Under the pieces are notes generated by a model. That model was given only the letters and a program-made list of their open reading frames with translations, had not been told where the DNA came from and made no database searches. This document shows, in pieces, positions 50,565 to 60,200 of a stretch of DNA of 64,000 nt (position 1 is its first letter; every line of letters starts with the position of its first letter). The stretch comes from JBGSKV01 sp041740975 (GTDB taxonomy: Bacteria > Bdellovibrionota_B > Oligoflexia > Oligoflexales > JALZUQ01). The stretch is taken from positions 1 through 64,000 of the forward strand of contig JBGSKV010000088.1 in assembly GCA_041740975.1 (NCBI GenBank), written 5' to 3'. Position numbers and translations under genes: made by a program.

Positions 50565-51889
50565 TTAACCATCTTGGTTACAAGCACTTTGTCCACACGG
50601 TGTTTATCCATATCCATAACTTCAAATTGGAAATTCTCGTGCTTGACGATGTCCCCTTCTTTAGGGATTTTGCCCAACTTTGTCATCATGTAGCCACCAA
50701 CCGTCTGAAAGTTTTCTTTGTTGGCGACGGGCGGCAATTTCAAAGTTTCAAGTAACTCATCTATAAGAATATACCCTTCGACAAGCCAAGAGCCATCGTG
50801 TCTTTTGACTATTTTTCGATTTTGCATTTTTTGGCGACCGCCTTCCGGCATCTCCCCAATGATAGCTTCGGTAATATCATAAACTGTCAAAACCCCTGCA
50901 AAACCGCCATACTCATCAATAGCAAAACCCAAACGCAAACCAGAATTTCGGAATTTTTGTAAAGCCACATCTGTCGTCATGGACTCTGGCAGAAACAATG
51001 GCGACGACATCAATTCGGAAACAGTGATGACTTTATTTTGGACGAATTTGGCGAGGACCGTTTTGACGGACAAGACTCCAACTGGTTGATCGATAGACGA
51101 ATCAAATACTGGAAAATGCGAATGATTGTGCTGTGTCATTTTCTTCAGAATATTTTCGTTGGTATCATTAATATCAACCCCGACAACTTGAGTCCGCGGA
51201 GTCATGAGCTCGCCAACCGTATGGTCGTCTAAGCGCAAAACGCCTCGAATCATAGCCTCTTCTTGCTTATCAAAGATCCCGACTTTGGCACCATCGGCTA
51301 TCAAAATCTTAACTTCTTCTTCGGTCACGACTTTGTCGTTAACGGGTGGAACACGCATAACCTTCAATACCGTATTTGTTGAAACCGTAAGGATGTAGAC
51401 CATCGGGCGCAAGGTATATCCCGTCAATGAGACCAATTTTGCCATGCGTGAGGCGACGATCTCTGGATTATTCAGCGCCATCTTTTTGGGAACGAGTTCA
51501 CCAAGAATAAGGGACAGGTAAGTCACTAAGACGACAACCAAGCCAAAACTAAGACCATGAGAATAGGGTTCCAATAAAGGATGAAGCGCCCCAACGTGCA
51601 CCGCCAGTTTGTCAGCAAGCGTTGCGCCACTGACGGCACCGGCTAACACACCAATAAGCGTTATCCCGATCTGGATGGAGGCCAAAAACTCTCCATCGCC
51701 TTCCAACAATTTTAAAGCAGTCTTAGCGCCGCGATGTTTTTTAGCGATGAGATTTTTGAGACGGGACCTTCGAGACGAGACAATGGCCATTTCAGACATT
51801 GCGAACAAGCCATTGAGTAAAATAAGAATCAGAATCACAATGATTTCGAGAGAAACGATGGAAGTCGTCTCCTTATAGTTAAGCTTCAA
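50561..51889 (-). CDS. CorC/HlyC-type (CNNM/DUF21-CBS) membrane protein
   Basis: A 442-residue protein with a DUF21 membrane domain (IIVILILILLNGLFAMSEMA and three to four helices), two CBS domains (GELMTPRTQVVGVDINDTN and VSELMSSPLFLPES) and a C-terminal CorC_HlyC domain (FQTVGGYMMTKLGKIPKEGD). It acts in magnesium/cobalt transport or efflux. The start is unclear. The longest frame begins with a TTG at 51889 but AAGGAG is within it, nine bases before an ATC at 51859, where homologous proteins begin. It overlaps the convergent peptidase gene by four bases. Confidence 0.9.
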   Translation of the reverse strand: MKLNYKETTSIVSLEIIVILILILLNGLFAMSEMAIVSSRRSRLKNLIAKKHRGAKTALKLLEGDGEFLASIQIGITLIGVLAGAVSGATLADKLAVHVGALHPLLEPYSHGLSFGLVVVLVTYLSLILGELVPKKMALNNPEIVASRMAKLVSLTGYTLRPMVYILTVSTNTVLKVMRVPPVNDKVVTEEEVKILIADGAKVGIFDKQEEAMIRGVLRLDDHTVGELMTPRTQVVGVDINDTNENILKKMTQHNHSHFPVFDSSIDQPVGVLSVKTVLAKFVQNKVITVSELMSSPLFLPESMTTDVALQKFRNSGLRLGFAIDEYGGFAGVLTVYDITEAIIGEMPEGGRQKMQNRKIVKRHDGSWLVEGYILIDELLETLKLPPVANKENFQTVGGYMMTKLGKIPKEGDIVKHENFQFEVMDMDKHRVDKVLVTKMVN

Positions 51890-52084
51890 TTTAGCAGATA
51901 TACCGCGTTAATTCTACAGTTCTATCTGAACCTAGAAATCCTCAACTCCTTATGGTCGAAGGTTTTCAGAAACGCTGCCTTCATATCTTCAGAAACTAAA
52001 TGACGAATGTGACAATTTGTCTTAAGCTTAGAAATTCTACACTAAATTGAATTGTTTTTATTTTGATTAAAGAACGAGGGCTCT

Positions 52085-52372
52085 ATGCGTTTATTTGCGG
52101 TCGGATTCATGCTTTTGACCTTGGTTGGTTGTCAGACGCTTGAAGAAAGGCTTGCTGGTCGGGTGGGTTGTGATTCTAAGCAATTATATCTAAGAAATAA
52201 AGTCGAGGCCCCTGCCTACAGTCGATATAACTTCACTTGTGAGGGAAAAAACTACGTTTGCAAAGATGTCCCCTTTAGCAGCTCTTGCGGCGATGATACT
52301 TCCGTTCCCGCTGGCAACGCCGCTAAAGCCAAATCTAAAGGCGCTAAGAAAAAAGCTAAGAAAAATTCATAG
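52085..52372 (+). CDS. Small lipoprotein
   Basis: A 95-residue lipoprotein (lipobox TLVGC) with four more cysteines in the mature part and a lysine/alanine-rich C-terminus (AKSKGAKKKAKKNS). The basic tail may bind negatively charged surfaces such as DNA, LPS or peptidoglycan. It overlaps the convergent kup gene by six bases. No family known. Confidence 0.6.
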   Translation: MRLFAVGFMLLTLVGCQTLEERLAGRVGCDSKQLYLRNKVEAPAYSRYNFTCEGKNYVCKDVPFSSSCGDDTSVPAGNAAKAKSKGAKKKAKKNS

Positions 52373-54247
52373 TTCTATTTGAATACCGATCTCAATCACT
52401 TGACTCGGCGGAATGCTAAAAAATTCTGTCGCGCGCTGTGAATTGCGTGAGAGAATCGAAAAGACGGACTCCCGCCACAGTGCCATGCCCATATTCTTAG
52501 TCGGTATAATGGTTTCACGACCCAAGTAATACGACACTTCATCTTGTATGGGCACACCTTGAAATTTGGCCCACTCCAGCGCATTTGGAACGTTCGGCGT
52601 GTCTTTGTATCCGCACTTTACAACCACAAGAAAAATCCCTGCCGAAAGCTTTTTGACGGCAACGCGATCCTTCACTTTAATAAACGGAACATTCTTAATT
52701 TCTACCGTCAATATGATGGTGGTCTGATGCAGAACTTTGTTGAAACGTAAGTTTTGAATCAGAGCTGGCGGACACGAGATGTGCTGGCCAGATAAAAACA
52801 CCCCGCATCCCGGAATGCTATGCACGTCCTCTTCTTGGATTATTTTCGGCAAATCTTTGAGGCCAATCGTTTTATCGATAATTCGTTTTCGTAGAATACG
52901 ACGGCCGCGATACCAAGTCGTCATAAGTGTAAAAATTCCCGCTGCTATCATCAATGGTACCCACCCCCCCTCAAGAATTTTGAGGAAGTTGGCGTAGAAA
53001 AAGACGACGTCCACGGTCACAAAGAAAATGACAAACAGAATAACCTTCCAAGAACTCCACTTCCAGAGATTACGCACCACAAATGACATCAATACTGTCG
53101 TTATCAACATGGTCAAGGACACTGCGATACCGTATGCGGATGCCAAGGATGTTGACGTTCGGAATTCGACAACAAATAAAATCGTACAAATCCAAAGCAT
53201 CCAATTGATATTGCCAACGTAGATTTGTCCTTTTTCGCGTGAAGATGTGTATTTGACAAACATCCGCGGCAAATAACCCAAATGAATAGCTTGATTGGTC
53301 AGTGAGAAAGCTCCTGAAATCAAAGCTTGAGATGCGATGATGGCGGCCAAAGTGGCGAGTAAAACCAAGGGAATTAAAAACCAGTCCGGTGCCATGTTAA
53401 AAAACGGATGTTCCACGGCTTTCGGGTTACTAAGAAGAAGGGCGCCTTGTCCAAAATAATTCATGAGAAGTGCTGGAAGCGCTAGAAACATCCAGCAATA
53501 GCGAATCGGCTTTTTGCCAAAGTGGCCCATATCGGCATATAATGCTTCGCCACCTGTTGCGACTAAAAACACCGAACCCATGACCGGTAAACTCGACCAC
53601 GAATGATCTATCAAAAACCGTGCAGCATAAAGTGGATTGAGCGCGTAGAAAGTCTGCGGATTGTCGATGACGTTGACGAAGCCCAGAATAAACAACACGA
53701 TAAACCACACCAAAATAATGGGGCCAAAGATCATGCCGATTTTCTGTGTGCCACGGCTTTGAAAAAAGAAAATACCAGTTAAGACAAGCATCGTCATCGG
53801 AAGTACAAATGGTTCCCACGAAGGCGAAATTTTTTGCAAGCCTTCCACGGCACTAAGAACAGAAATGGCGGGCGTGATCATGCCATCACCGTATAGCAAT
53901 GCGGTCCCCAGTAATCCTAAGGTCATCAATATATTGCGCTGCGTGTTGGTCGAAACACTTTTGATCGCCAGCGTCATCAGCGCTAAGACCCCGCCCTCGC
54001 CACCGTTATCCGCGCGCAAGACGAAAATTAAATATTTTAAAGTGATGATTAAAAGCAAAGTGTAGAAAACGAGTGATAGGACGCCAAGAATATTGGCTTC
54101 GGTCAGAAGCATATCGTGGCCGTGCGCAAAACATTCACGGATCGCATAAAGTGGACTTGTACCAATGTCACCAAACACGACGCCTAGGGCTGCGAGGCAT
54201 AGCTTCGGGAATGAGGATCGTTCGTGCGTATCAGTAGACGGCTTCAA
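52367..54247 (-). CDS. kup: Low-affinity potassium transporter Kup
   Basis: A 626-residue KUP/HAK-family protein: ALGVVFGDIGTSPLYAIREC at the N-terminus, YGDGMITPAISVLSAVEG, and twelve transmembrane helices with a cytoplasmic C-terminal domain. It imports K+ with protons. The length is typical. The start is a TTG with no strong ribosome binding site. It is transcribed leftward, away from the lexA cassette. Confidence 0.92.
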   Translation of the reverse strand: MKPSTDTHERSSFPKLCLAALGVVFGDIGTSPLYAIRECFAHGHDMLLTEANILGVLSLVFYTLLLIITLKYLIFVLRADNGGEGGVLALMTLAIKSVSTNTQRNILMTLGLLGTALLYGDGMITPAISVLSAVEGLQKISPSWEPFVLPMTMLVLTGIFFFQSRGTQKIGMIFGPIILVWFIVLFILGFVNVIDNPQTFYALNPLYAARFLIDHSWSSLPVMGSVFLVATGGEALYADMGHFGKKPIRYCWMFLALPALLMNYFGQGALLLSNPKAVEHPFFNMAPDWFLIPLVLLATLAAIIASQALISGAFSLTNQAIHLGYLPRMFVKYTSSREKGQIYVGNINWMLWICTILFVVEFRTSTSLASAYGIAVSLTMLITTVLMSFVVRNLWKWSSWKVILFVIFFVTVDVVFFYANFLKILEGGWVPLMIAAGIFTLMTTWYRGRRILRKRIIDKTIGLKDLPKIIQEEDVHSIPGCGVFLSGQHISCPPALIQNLRFNKVLHQTTIILTVEIKNVPFIKVKDRVAVKKLSAGIFLVVVKCGYKDTPNVPNALEWAKFQGVPIQDEVSYYLGRETIIPTKNMGMALWRESVFSILSRNSQRATEFFSIPPSQVIEIGIQIEL

Positions 54248-54405
54248 CCGAGTTGGTGCCTTTGTTCTGTTAACGTTGCGGACTGGTTCTATTTATCCCT
54301 GATTTTAAACTAGTGGCAAGCTTTGCGACCTCCACTGACTATTGTTTTTGCATGTTAATTCAGGAGGTTATTTATTTCCCTAGGCAAGCTCAGTGAAGGG
54401 TGCTA

Positions 54406-54437
54406 ACTATTCATTGTATACTATTCACTGAATAGTA
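54406..54437 (+). promoter_or_regulatory. Putative LexA self-operator overlapping the lexA promoter
   Basis: A perfect dyad TACTATTC-ACT-GAATAGTA is at 54419-54437. A further half-site ACTATTCA is at 54406-54413, repeating the one at 54420-54427 with a 14-base period. A TATACT -10 hexamer (54417-54422) overlaps the dyad. This is where LexA would be expected to repress its own gene. Confidence 0.7.
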
Positions 54438-54474
54438 CGAGCTAGTCAGTGCAAAAAACCAGGGATTTTTATCT

Positions 54475-55083
54475 ATGCAGAGCCTCACCCCGCGCCAACA
54501 ACAGATTTTGGAAGTCGTCACCTCCGAGATCCAAGCCGGTCGCGGTTTTCCAACGATACGCAGCTTGGCCCAGAAAATGGGGTTTGCCAGTCCTAAGGCG
54601 GCGGCCGATCATCTTAAAGCTTTGGAAAAGAAATCTTACCTGCAACGCTGCCCAACCCAACGCAGCGGTTACAAACTCAGTGAAGGGATTTTGCCAGACA
54701 CCCAAAGTTTTATCTTTGCGACAGGCTTAGCGGCCGGCTCACCGAAAGAGGCCTTTGATGCACCCGATGCCGAACGCATTCAGTTTAATCCAACCTTCTT
54801 TGGTAGTGGTCAGCAGATTGCCGTGAGTATTAGTGGCGACAGTATGACAGGTGATGGCATTCAAGATGGTGATATTGCCATTATCAAACTCCAAAAATCT
54901 TTTCACAAAAATGACATCGTCGCCGTGCGTATCGGTAGCGACGAGACAACTTTGAAACGTTTGGCCATTCGCGGCAAAAAAACTGATCTTCTATCCTCCA
55001 ATCCCAAGCACCCTACTCGCAGCGTTCCTTCCGATCAGATCGAGATTATCGGCAAATTATCCGGCGTGGTGCGACGAACGTAG
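54475..55083 (+). CDS. lexA: SOS repressor LexA
   Basis: A 202-residue LexA: an N-terminal winged helix (LTPRQQQILEVVTSEIQAGR), the autocleavage site A87-G88 in FATGLAAGSPK, catalytic Ser123 (SISGDSMTGDG) and Lys161 (ETTLKRL). RecA-stimulated self-cleavage after DNA damage lifts repression. AGGGA precedes the ATG. It heads the imuA-imuB-dnaE2 cassette in the same direction. Confidence 0.93.
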   Translation: MQSLTPRQQQILEVVTSEIQAGRGFPTIRSLAQKMGFASPKAAADHLKALEKKSYLQRCPTQRSGYKLSEGILPDTQSFIFATGLAAGSPKEAFDAPDAERIQFNPTFFGSGQQIAVSISGDSMTGDGIQDGDIAIIKLQKSFHKNDIVAVRIGSDETTLKRLAIRGKKTDLLSSNPKHPTRSVPSDQIEIIGKLSGVVRRT

Positions 55084-55104
55084 CTCTTAACTCTTAACAT
55101 GGAG

Positions 55105-55132
55105 ATCCCCACGGGCTTTCGACCCTGGGGAT
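55105..55132 (+). other. Hairpin between lexA and imuA
   Basis: Arms ATCCCCA (55105-55111) and TGGGGAT (55126-55132) enclose a second three-bp stem (GGG 55113-55115 / CCC 55123-55125). There is no T-run. It could set processing or partial uncoupling of lexA from the mutasome genes. Confidence 0.45.
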
Positions 55133-55166
55133 GACGTATCCAACGAAAACGTGAAGGGGGCGACAC

Positions 55167-55817
55167 GTGGGCGCTAGCTTGCAGAAAATTATCGATGACA
55201 CCAAACTCCAGGATCAACTGACGCAGGGCCATAAAGTTCCGCCGCATCAGGCGGGGCGTTTGCATTTTGCGATTCCGGCTCTTGATCAAGCCAAAATTTA
55301 TATTCCTATGGGAGCAATCTCGGAATGGGGCCTGCCGAGCGGCAAACATGGGCGTCGCATCATGATTCAAATGCTCAAAACACAAATGCTTCGGCCCGAA
55401 GCGCCGCTTTGTTTGTGGATTCACAACGGCAAAACGCGCATTTACCCGCCGACCTGGGCTGCCTTAGGAGTGGACCTGCAAAAAATTTATTTTGCCGAAT
55501 CCGAAACCCCTATCGCCGAGCTGCGCCCCGTTTTTTTGGAACCACTTTTCAAGATCATTGTGATTGATCGCCCCAAAAAACTTAGCAAAGACGACTGTGC
55601 TTTTTTGGCGAGTTACGCGCGGCTCCATCAGTACGCTATTGTGGTTTTGCGTGATTTCTTTTTGAGTGAACGACTCGGCAATCCTTACACCCAACTGCGC
55701 ATCAACGCTTGGTACAATACGAACCAGAAAAAATTTCATGCCTTGCCGTTACGTGGTGCGAAACCGCAACCGGTTTCTTTTTCGCTGCCGTATACCGAGT
55801 CCAGCTATGAAAGATAA
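55167..55817 (+). CDS. imuA: Mutasome accessory protein ImuA (RecA/SulA-like)
   Basis: A 216-residue protein with the ImuA pattern: IPMGAISEWGLPSGKHGRRI, derived from a RecA-like P-loop region, and an L-C-L-W-I core strand. ImuA binds RecA and helps ImuB and DnaE2. GTG start with AGGGGG upstream. It overlaps imuB by 11 bases. The Walker A lysine and glycine are only partly conserved, as is common in ImuA. Confidence 0.85.
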   Translation: MGASLQKIIDDTKLQDQLTQGHKVPPHQAGRLHFAIPALDQAKIYIPMGAISEWGLPSGKHGRRIMIQMLKTQMLRPEAPLCLWIHNGKTRIYPPTWAALGVDLQKIYFAESETPIAELRPVFLEPLFKIIVIDRPKKLSKDDCAFLASYARLHQYAIVVLRDFFLSERLGNPYTQLRINAWYNTNQKKFHALPLRGAKPQPVSFSLPYTESSYER

Positions 55818-57273
55818 TGTTTTTAACTTACAAACGCATGCCAAAAATATCGAGTTGCCACGTTATCTGATTATCACTTGTTTACCCAAGCATCAGAATT
55901 ATCTGCAGGCTCTCACACCGACACTGATGCAGTGGTCGTCGCGCATTTATATTCTGGATATCTCGACTTGCCAGCGTTTCTGGGAAAGACAAGCTGCCAA
56001 GCTGGGGCTGACACCCTTTGAGATGATTCATCGGATTTTACTGCAAAGTTTTGGCAAAAAACTAAGAGCGGTGGCGGCATCGCATCCGTGGCCGGGACTG
56101 TTTTTGCACGCTTATATGCGCGAAAAAAAACTGTCTGGATTTATTAATTTGCACGGACCTTTCGGGGCGACACTTTACCGCGAAGCCAGTTGGACAGCAT
56201 GGCTACGCCCTCTAGGGCAACTTCTCGAGCACTGGCTCGCGACGCGTTCGCCGAAGCCCGATCCTGTTTTGTTTCGCAGTCATATCGGGCGACTGGAACG
56301 CGCCATGCTGCGCCTTGATATCGCAACCCCCGCGGCACTGCGCCAAGCCGCCGCCACGGCGATGAAGCGACGCTTTGGCAGTCTTTTGGCCGAAGTTTGG
56401 GAGTGGACGAGCTTTACACAAAGAAGTGACGAACCGGCGACTTTGTTTGACGAGCAAAATTTTTTTGAAGATGGATTTCCGTGGCGGAGTTGGCAGCCTG
56501 ATCACTGTCCGATGATCAAACGCAACTTAGACGAACCAGCTTGGCAATGGGATCATCTCGAACCATTACTCAAAGAGGATCTCGATCGGCTTTGTGACGA
56601 TGCAAGCTGGAGTATCGGCGAAAGAGTCACAGAGCTATGTTGGCGACTCACACTTTACGGTATGGAAGCCGTCGAAATTCCGATTCGGTTTCGCAATCCG
56701 CACGCATTGCACTCAGAAAAAGATCAGCATAAAACCACTCTTTATCAGGCTTTATATAGTTATGAGGCCTTCACTCGGCAATGGGCGGCTGAACATGATC
56801 AGAGCGAAGATATTTCGCCCCCGCTTGTCTCTTGGACTTTGACTCTGAAGAGCCGGATGCGCGTGAGCCAACATATCATCGATCTCTTTGGCACGTCGCA
56901 GTCCGATGATATTTTGGCTTTGGAAAACAAATTGCCAACGCCGCTTTTACATTATCGCCTGAAGCCGGACTTTCAGCCGCACACTTCGTTTTGCACCGAG
57001 GCGGAGTTTCAATCGTATGCTTTTTCACTCGAATCCTGGCGACTCGCCGCCACACTGCGGCCTTTATTTTTTAGCCATACACCGACCGCCTGTCCGCCAC
57101 CCAAACATTGCACCTTAAGGTTTCTTGAGCGCACCAGCGTGGACTGGTGGTTGTCGGAAGATCCCCATGATGTATGTCACGATTATTTTATGCTGACGGA
57201 CGCTAGCCAACGCAGTCAGTGGGTTTTTCGCAATACCGGCGGAAAGTGGTACAGCCATGGCTTCTTTGATTAG
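55807..57273 (+). CDS. imuB: Strongly diverged ImuB (inactive Y-family polymerase-like)
   Basis: The 488-residue protein lies between imuA and dnaE2. Its start retains the palm-like core (L-P-R-Y-L-I-I-T-C-L at the N-terminus and R-I-Y-I-L-D-I-S-T, the usual L-D-L-S-G region). LDIATPAALRQAAATAMKRRF followed by GSLLAEVWEW matches the ImuB helix-hairpin-helix/little-finger transition (F-G-x-L-L). It lacks the catalytic acidic residues, as expected for ImuB, a non-catalytic hub that links DnaE2 to the beta clamp. Sequence is much less conserved than usual. The ATG at 55807 is used; a longer frame is only open sequence. Confidence 0.75.
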   Translation: MKDNVFNLQTHAKNIELPRYLIITCLPKHQNYLQALTPTLMQWSSRIYILDISTCQRFWERQAAKLGLTPFEMIHRILLQSFGKKLRAVAASHPWPGLFLHAYMREKKLSGFINLHGPFGATLYREASWTAWLRPLGQLLEHWLATRSPKPDPVLFRSHIGRLERAMLRLDIATPAALRQAAATAMKRRFGSLLAEVWEWTSFTQRSDEPATLFDEQNFFEDGFPWRSWQPDHCPMIKRNLDEPAWQWDHLEPLLKEDLDRLCDDASWSIGERVTELCWRLTLYGMEAVEIPIRFRNPHALHSEKDQHKTTLYQALYSYEAFTRQWAAEHDQSEDISPPLVSWTLTLKSRMRVSQHIIDLFGTSQSDDILALENKLPTPLLHYRLKPDFQPHTSFCTEAEFQSYAFSLESWRLAATLRPLFFSHTPTACPPPKHCTLRFLERTSVDWWLSEDPHDVCHDYFMLTDASQRSQWVFRNTGGKWYSHGFFD

Positions 57274-60200
57274 TCGCTACGGCTGGCACGAGTGGCTGTG
57301 CAAAACAAATTTTTCGTTTCTGGTGGGTGCGTCCCATCCCGGAGAAATGATTGGCGCGGCGATCGAACATGGTTATGAGTCTTTGTGTGTGAATGATTTT
57401 GATGGTGTGTATGGTCTGGCCCGAGCTTATCGGGAGCGCGGCGATTATCAAAAAAAACATCCGAATGCTCACCCTCTCAAGCTTCATTATAGTGCTGAGA
57501 TTCATCTGCAAAAAGATCATGATCAACCAATTTTGCTGCAAGATACTTTGGTCTTGGTAGCCCAAAGTTGGGAAGGCTATCGCCGCCTTTGTATGATTCT
57601 AAACGCCACGCATCGCGACGGCAAAAAGTACGCGCATATTCCCTTGAACGATCTGCTCAAGCAAGATGTGAAAGATTTGGTGGTCATTCAACCGATGCGT
57701 GGATTTGTGCGCACGCCAGCCGATCCTTGGCCGCGTTTTGAGGCTTTAAAACAGCACTTTGGCGATCGTTTGTATTTTGCTATCAGTCGGCATTTGCATT
57801 ACGCCGAGGATTATTGGATTCGGCCGACGCTTGCTATCGCCAAGAAACTGGATGCAAAATGCCTACTGACACAAGATGCTTTTTTTCATCAGCCACAACA
57901 AAAAAGTCTAAGTGACCTGGTGCATACCATTCGCACCAATAAAACCATGGCCACGGCCAGCGAACATTTTTTTCCGAACTGCGAGCGGTATTTGCATAGC
58001 TTAGCCGTCTTGGAGGCGAACTTTCGCAAGTTTGCGATGTATGAGGCCGCTTTGGCCGCGTCGAAGTCACTGGCCGAGTCATGTGATTTTTGTTTTTCGA
58101 GTTTGAAGTACCACTATCCCAAAGAAATGATCGAGCCCGGATACAATGCTCAGGACTTTCTCGAAAAGCTCACCTGGGACGGAGCTAAAGCCCGATTTGG
58201 CGAAGTTTTGCCGCCCAAAATCATTCAGCAACTTAACCACGAACTCGATCTTATCGAGCGACTGAAGTTCCCGGATTACTTTTTGACGGTATGGGATATC
58301 GTGCGTTGGGCACGATCACAAAATATTTTGTGCCAAGGTCGGGGCTCTGCTGCCAACTCCGCCGTTTGTTATGTTTTGGGAATCACCTCCGTCGATCCCA
58401 TGATTTTTGATTTGGTTTTTGAGCGTTTTATTTCCATGGAACGAGGTGATCCCCCGGATATCGACGTGGACTTTGAACACGAACGTCGCGAAGAAGTCGT
58501 ACAATATATTTACAACCGTTATGGACGCGACAAAGCTGCCATGGTGGCGAATGTCATCACCTATCGACGCAAAGGAGCACTCCGTGCTGTCGGTAAAGCC
58601 CTGGGCGCACAAGAAGCTTTGCTAGATAAAGCCTCTAAACTCTGCGGCACTCGCCAGTTTCGTGGCAATGCTTCGGAACATGTGTTGGCACATGTCATCA
58701 AAGAAGAAAGTGAAGCGGCGGATGCCGCGCTAAACCAGCCCGTGCCTGTCTCCTTTACTTTATGGGCCGCGATGACCGAACGACTGCGTGAATTTCCACG
58801 CCACCTCGGCATCCACTCCGGTGGTTTTATGCTGGCGGATAAGCCGCTTGATTATTTGGTTGCGCAAGAACCCGCCACCATGAAAGACCGGACGGTTGTG
58901 CAGTGGTGCAAGGAAGATATTGAAGGGCTTGGCTTTTTTAAGATTGATATTCTGTGTTTGGGTATGCTCACAGCGATTCGCAAAAGCTTGGATTATATCA
59001 AGGTTTGTCACGGGGTTGATATGAGCATGGCCACTATCCCCCACGAAGACAGGGCAACCTATGCCATGATTCAAAAGTCTGACACGGTTGGCACCTTTCA
59101 AATTGAATCGCGCGCCCAGATGTCGATGCTACCGCGCTTAAAGCCCAAGACTTTTTATGATTTGGTGATCGAGGTTGCCATTATCCGTCCGGGACCGATT
59201 CAGGGCAACGTGATTCATCCTTATCTTAAACGCCGTGAAGGCCTAGAAAAAGCCTCCTATCCGCATCCTAAGCTGGAAAGCATTTTGAAGCGCACCCTAG
59301 GTATTCCGATTTTTCAAGAACAACTCATGCGAATTGCGATTGAGGTCGGCGATTTTACGGCGGGCGAAGCCAACGAGTTGCGCAAAAATATTGGCGTCTG
59401 GAATTCCAAAGGTTTTCAGCGCTCTCTTGACGTCTGGACCGAGAAACTCATCCGTGGTATGCGCGCCAATCGCTTGCCCGAAGATTTTATCGAACAAATT
59501 GTCGGTCAAATGCAAGGTTTTGCCCACTATGGATTTCCTGAGTCACACGCCGTATCTTTCGCCTTGATTGCTTATGTTTCGTCTTATTTGAAACGTCACT
59601 ATCCAGCCGCTTTTTTTACCGGGCTTTTGAACTCACAACCGATGGGATTTTATTCGCCGCATGTTTTGTTGCAAGCCGCCCAGCACGATGGCGTGCGTGT
59701 TTTACCGATTTGCGCCAATCGCTCCGACTGGGATCATCAGCTTGAAAATATTCACCCCCCGGGACAAAAGTCTGAGTTTGGGATTCGCTTGGGTTTACGT
59801 GTGGTCGCGGCCTTGAGTGAACGAGGCGGCAAAGCCTTGGTTGCCGAGCGAAGCAAGACAGGCGGTACCTTTACGAGCCTCGAGGATCTCCTCAGTCGCT
59901 CGGCAGTGCACCGCAGTGATCTTACGGCCTTGGCTGCGGCCAATGCTTTTCATGTCTTTGGCTTGCCACGCAACGAAGCTCTTTGGCGGACCGAAGCCGC
60001 GCCGTTTTCTGCACAGCTCGAAGATGTTGAGGACAAAATAAAATGGACTCCCGAAAGCGATATGAAAACTTTGCAACGTGATTTTTCAGCGTTTGGCACC
60101 TCATTAGGCGAGCATCCTTGCAAGATGATTCGTGATCAATACTGGACCTACCCCGTGCCCGTATGCAGACTCGTTCCGGCCGAGCGCCTCGCGACCATGC

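Noticed and set aside
55666..55806. A 47-residue N-terminal extension of imuB
   Set aside because: It lies inside imuA in another frame and resembles no ImuB N-terminus; the ATG at 55807 gives a normal overlap start.
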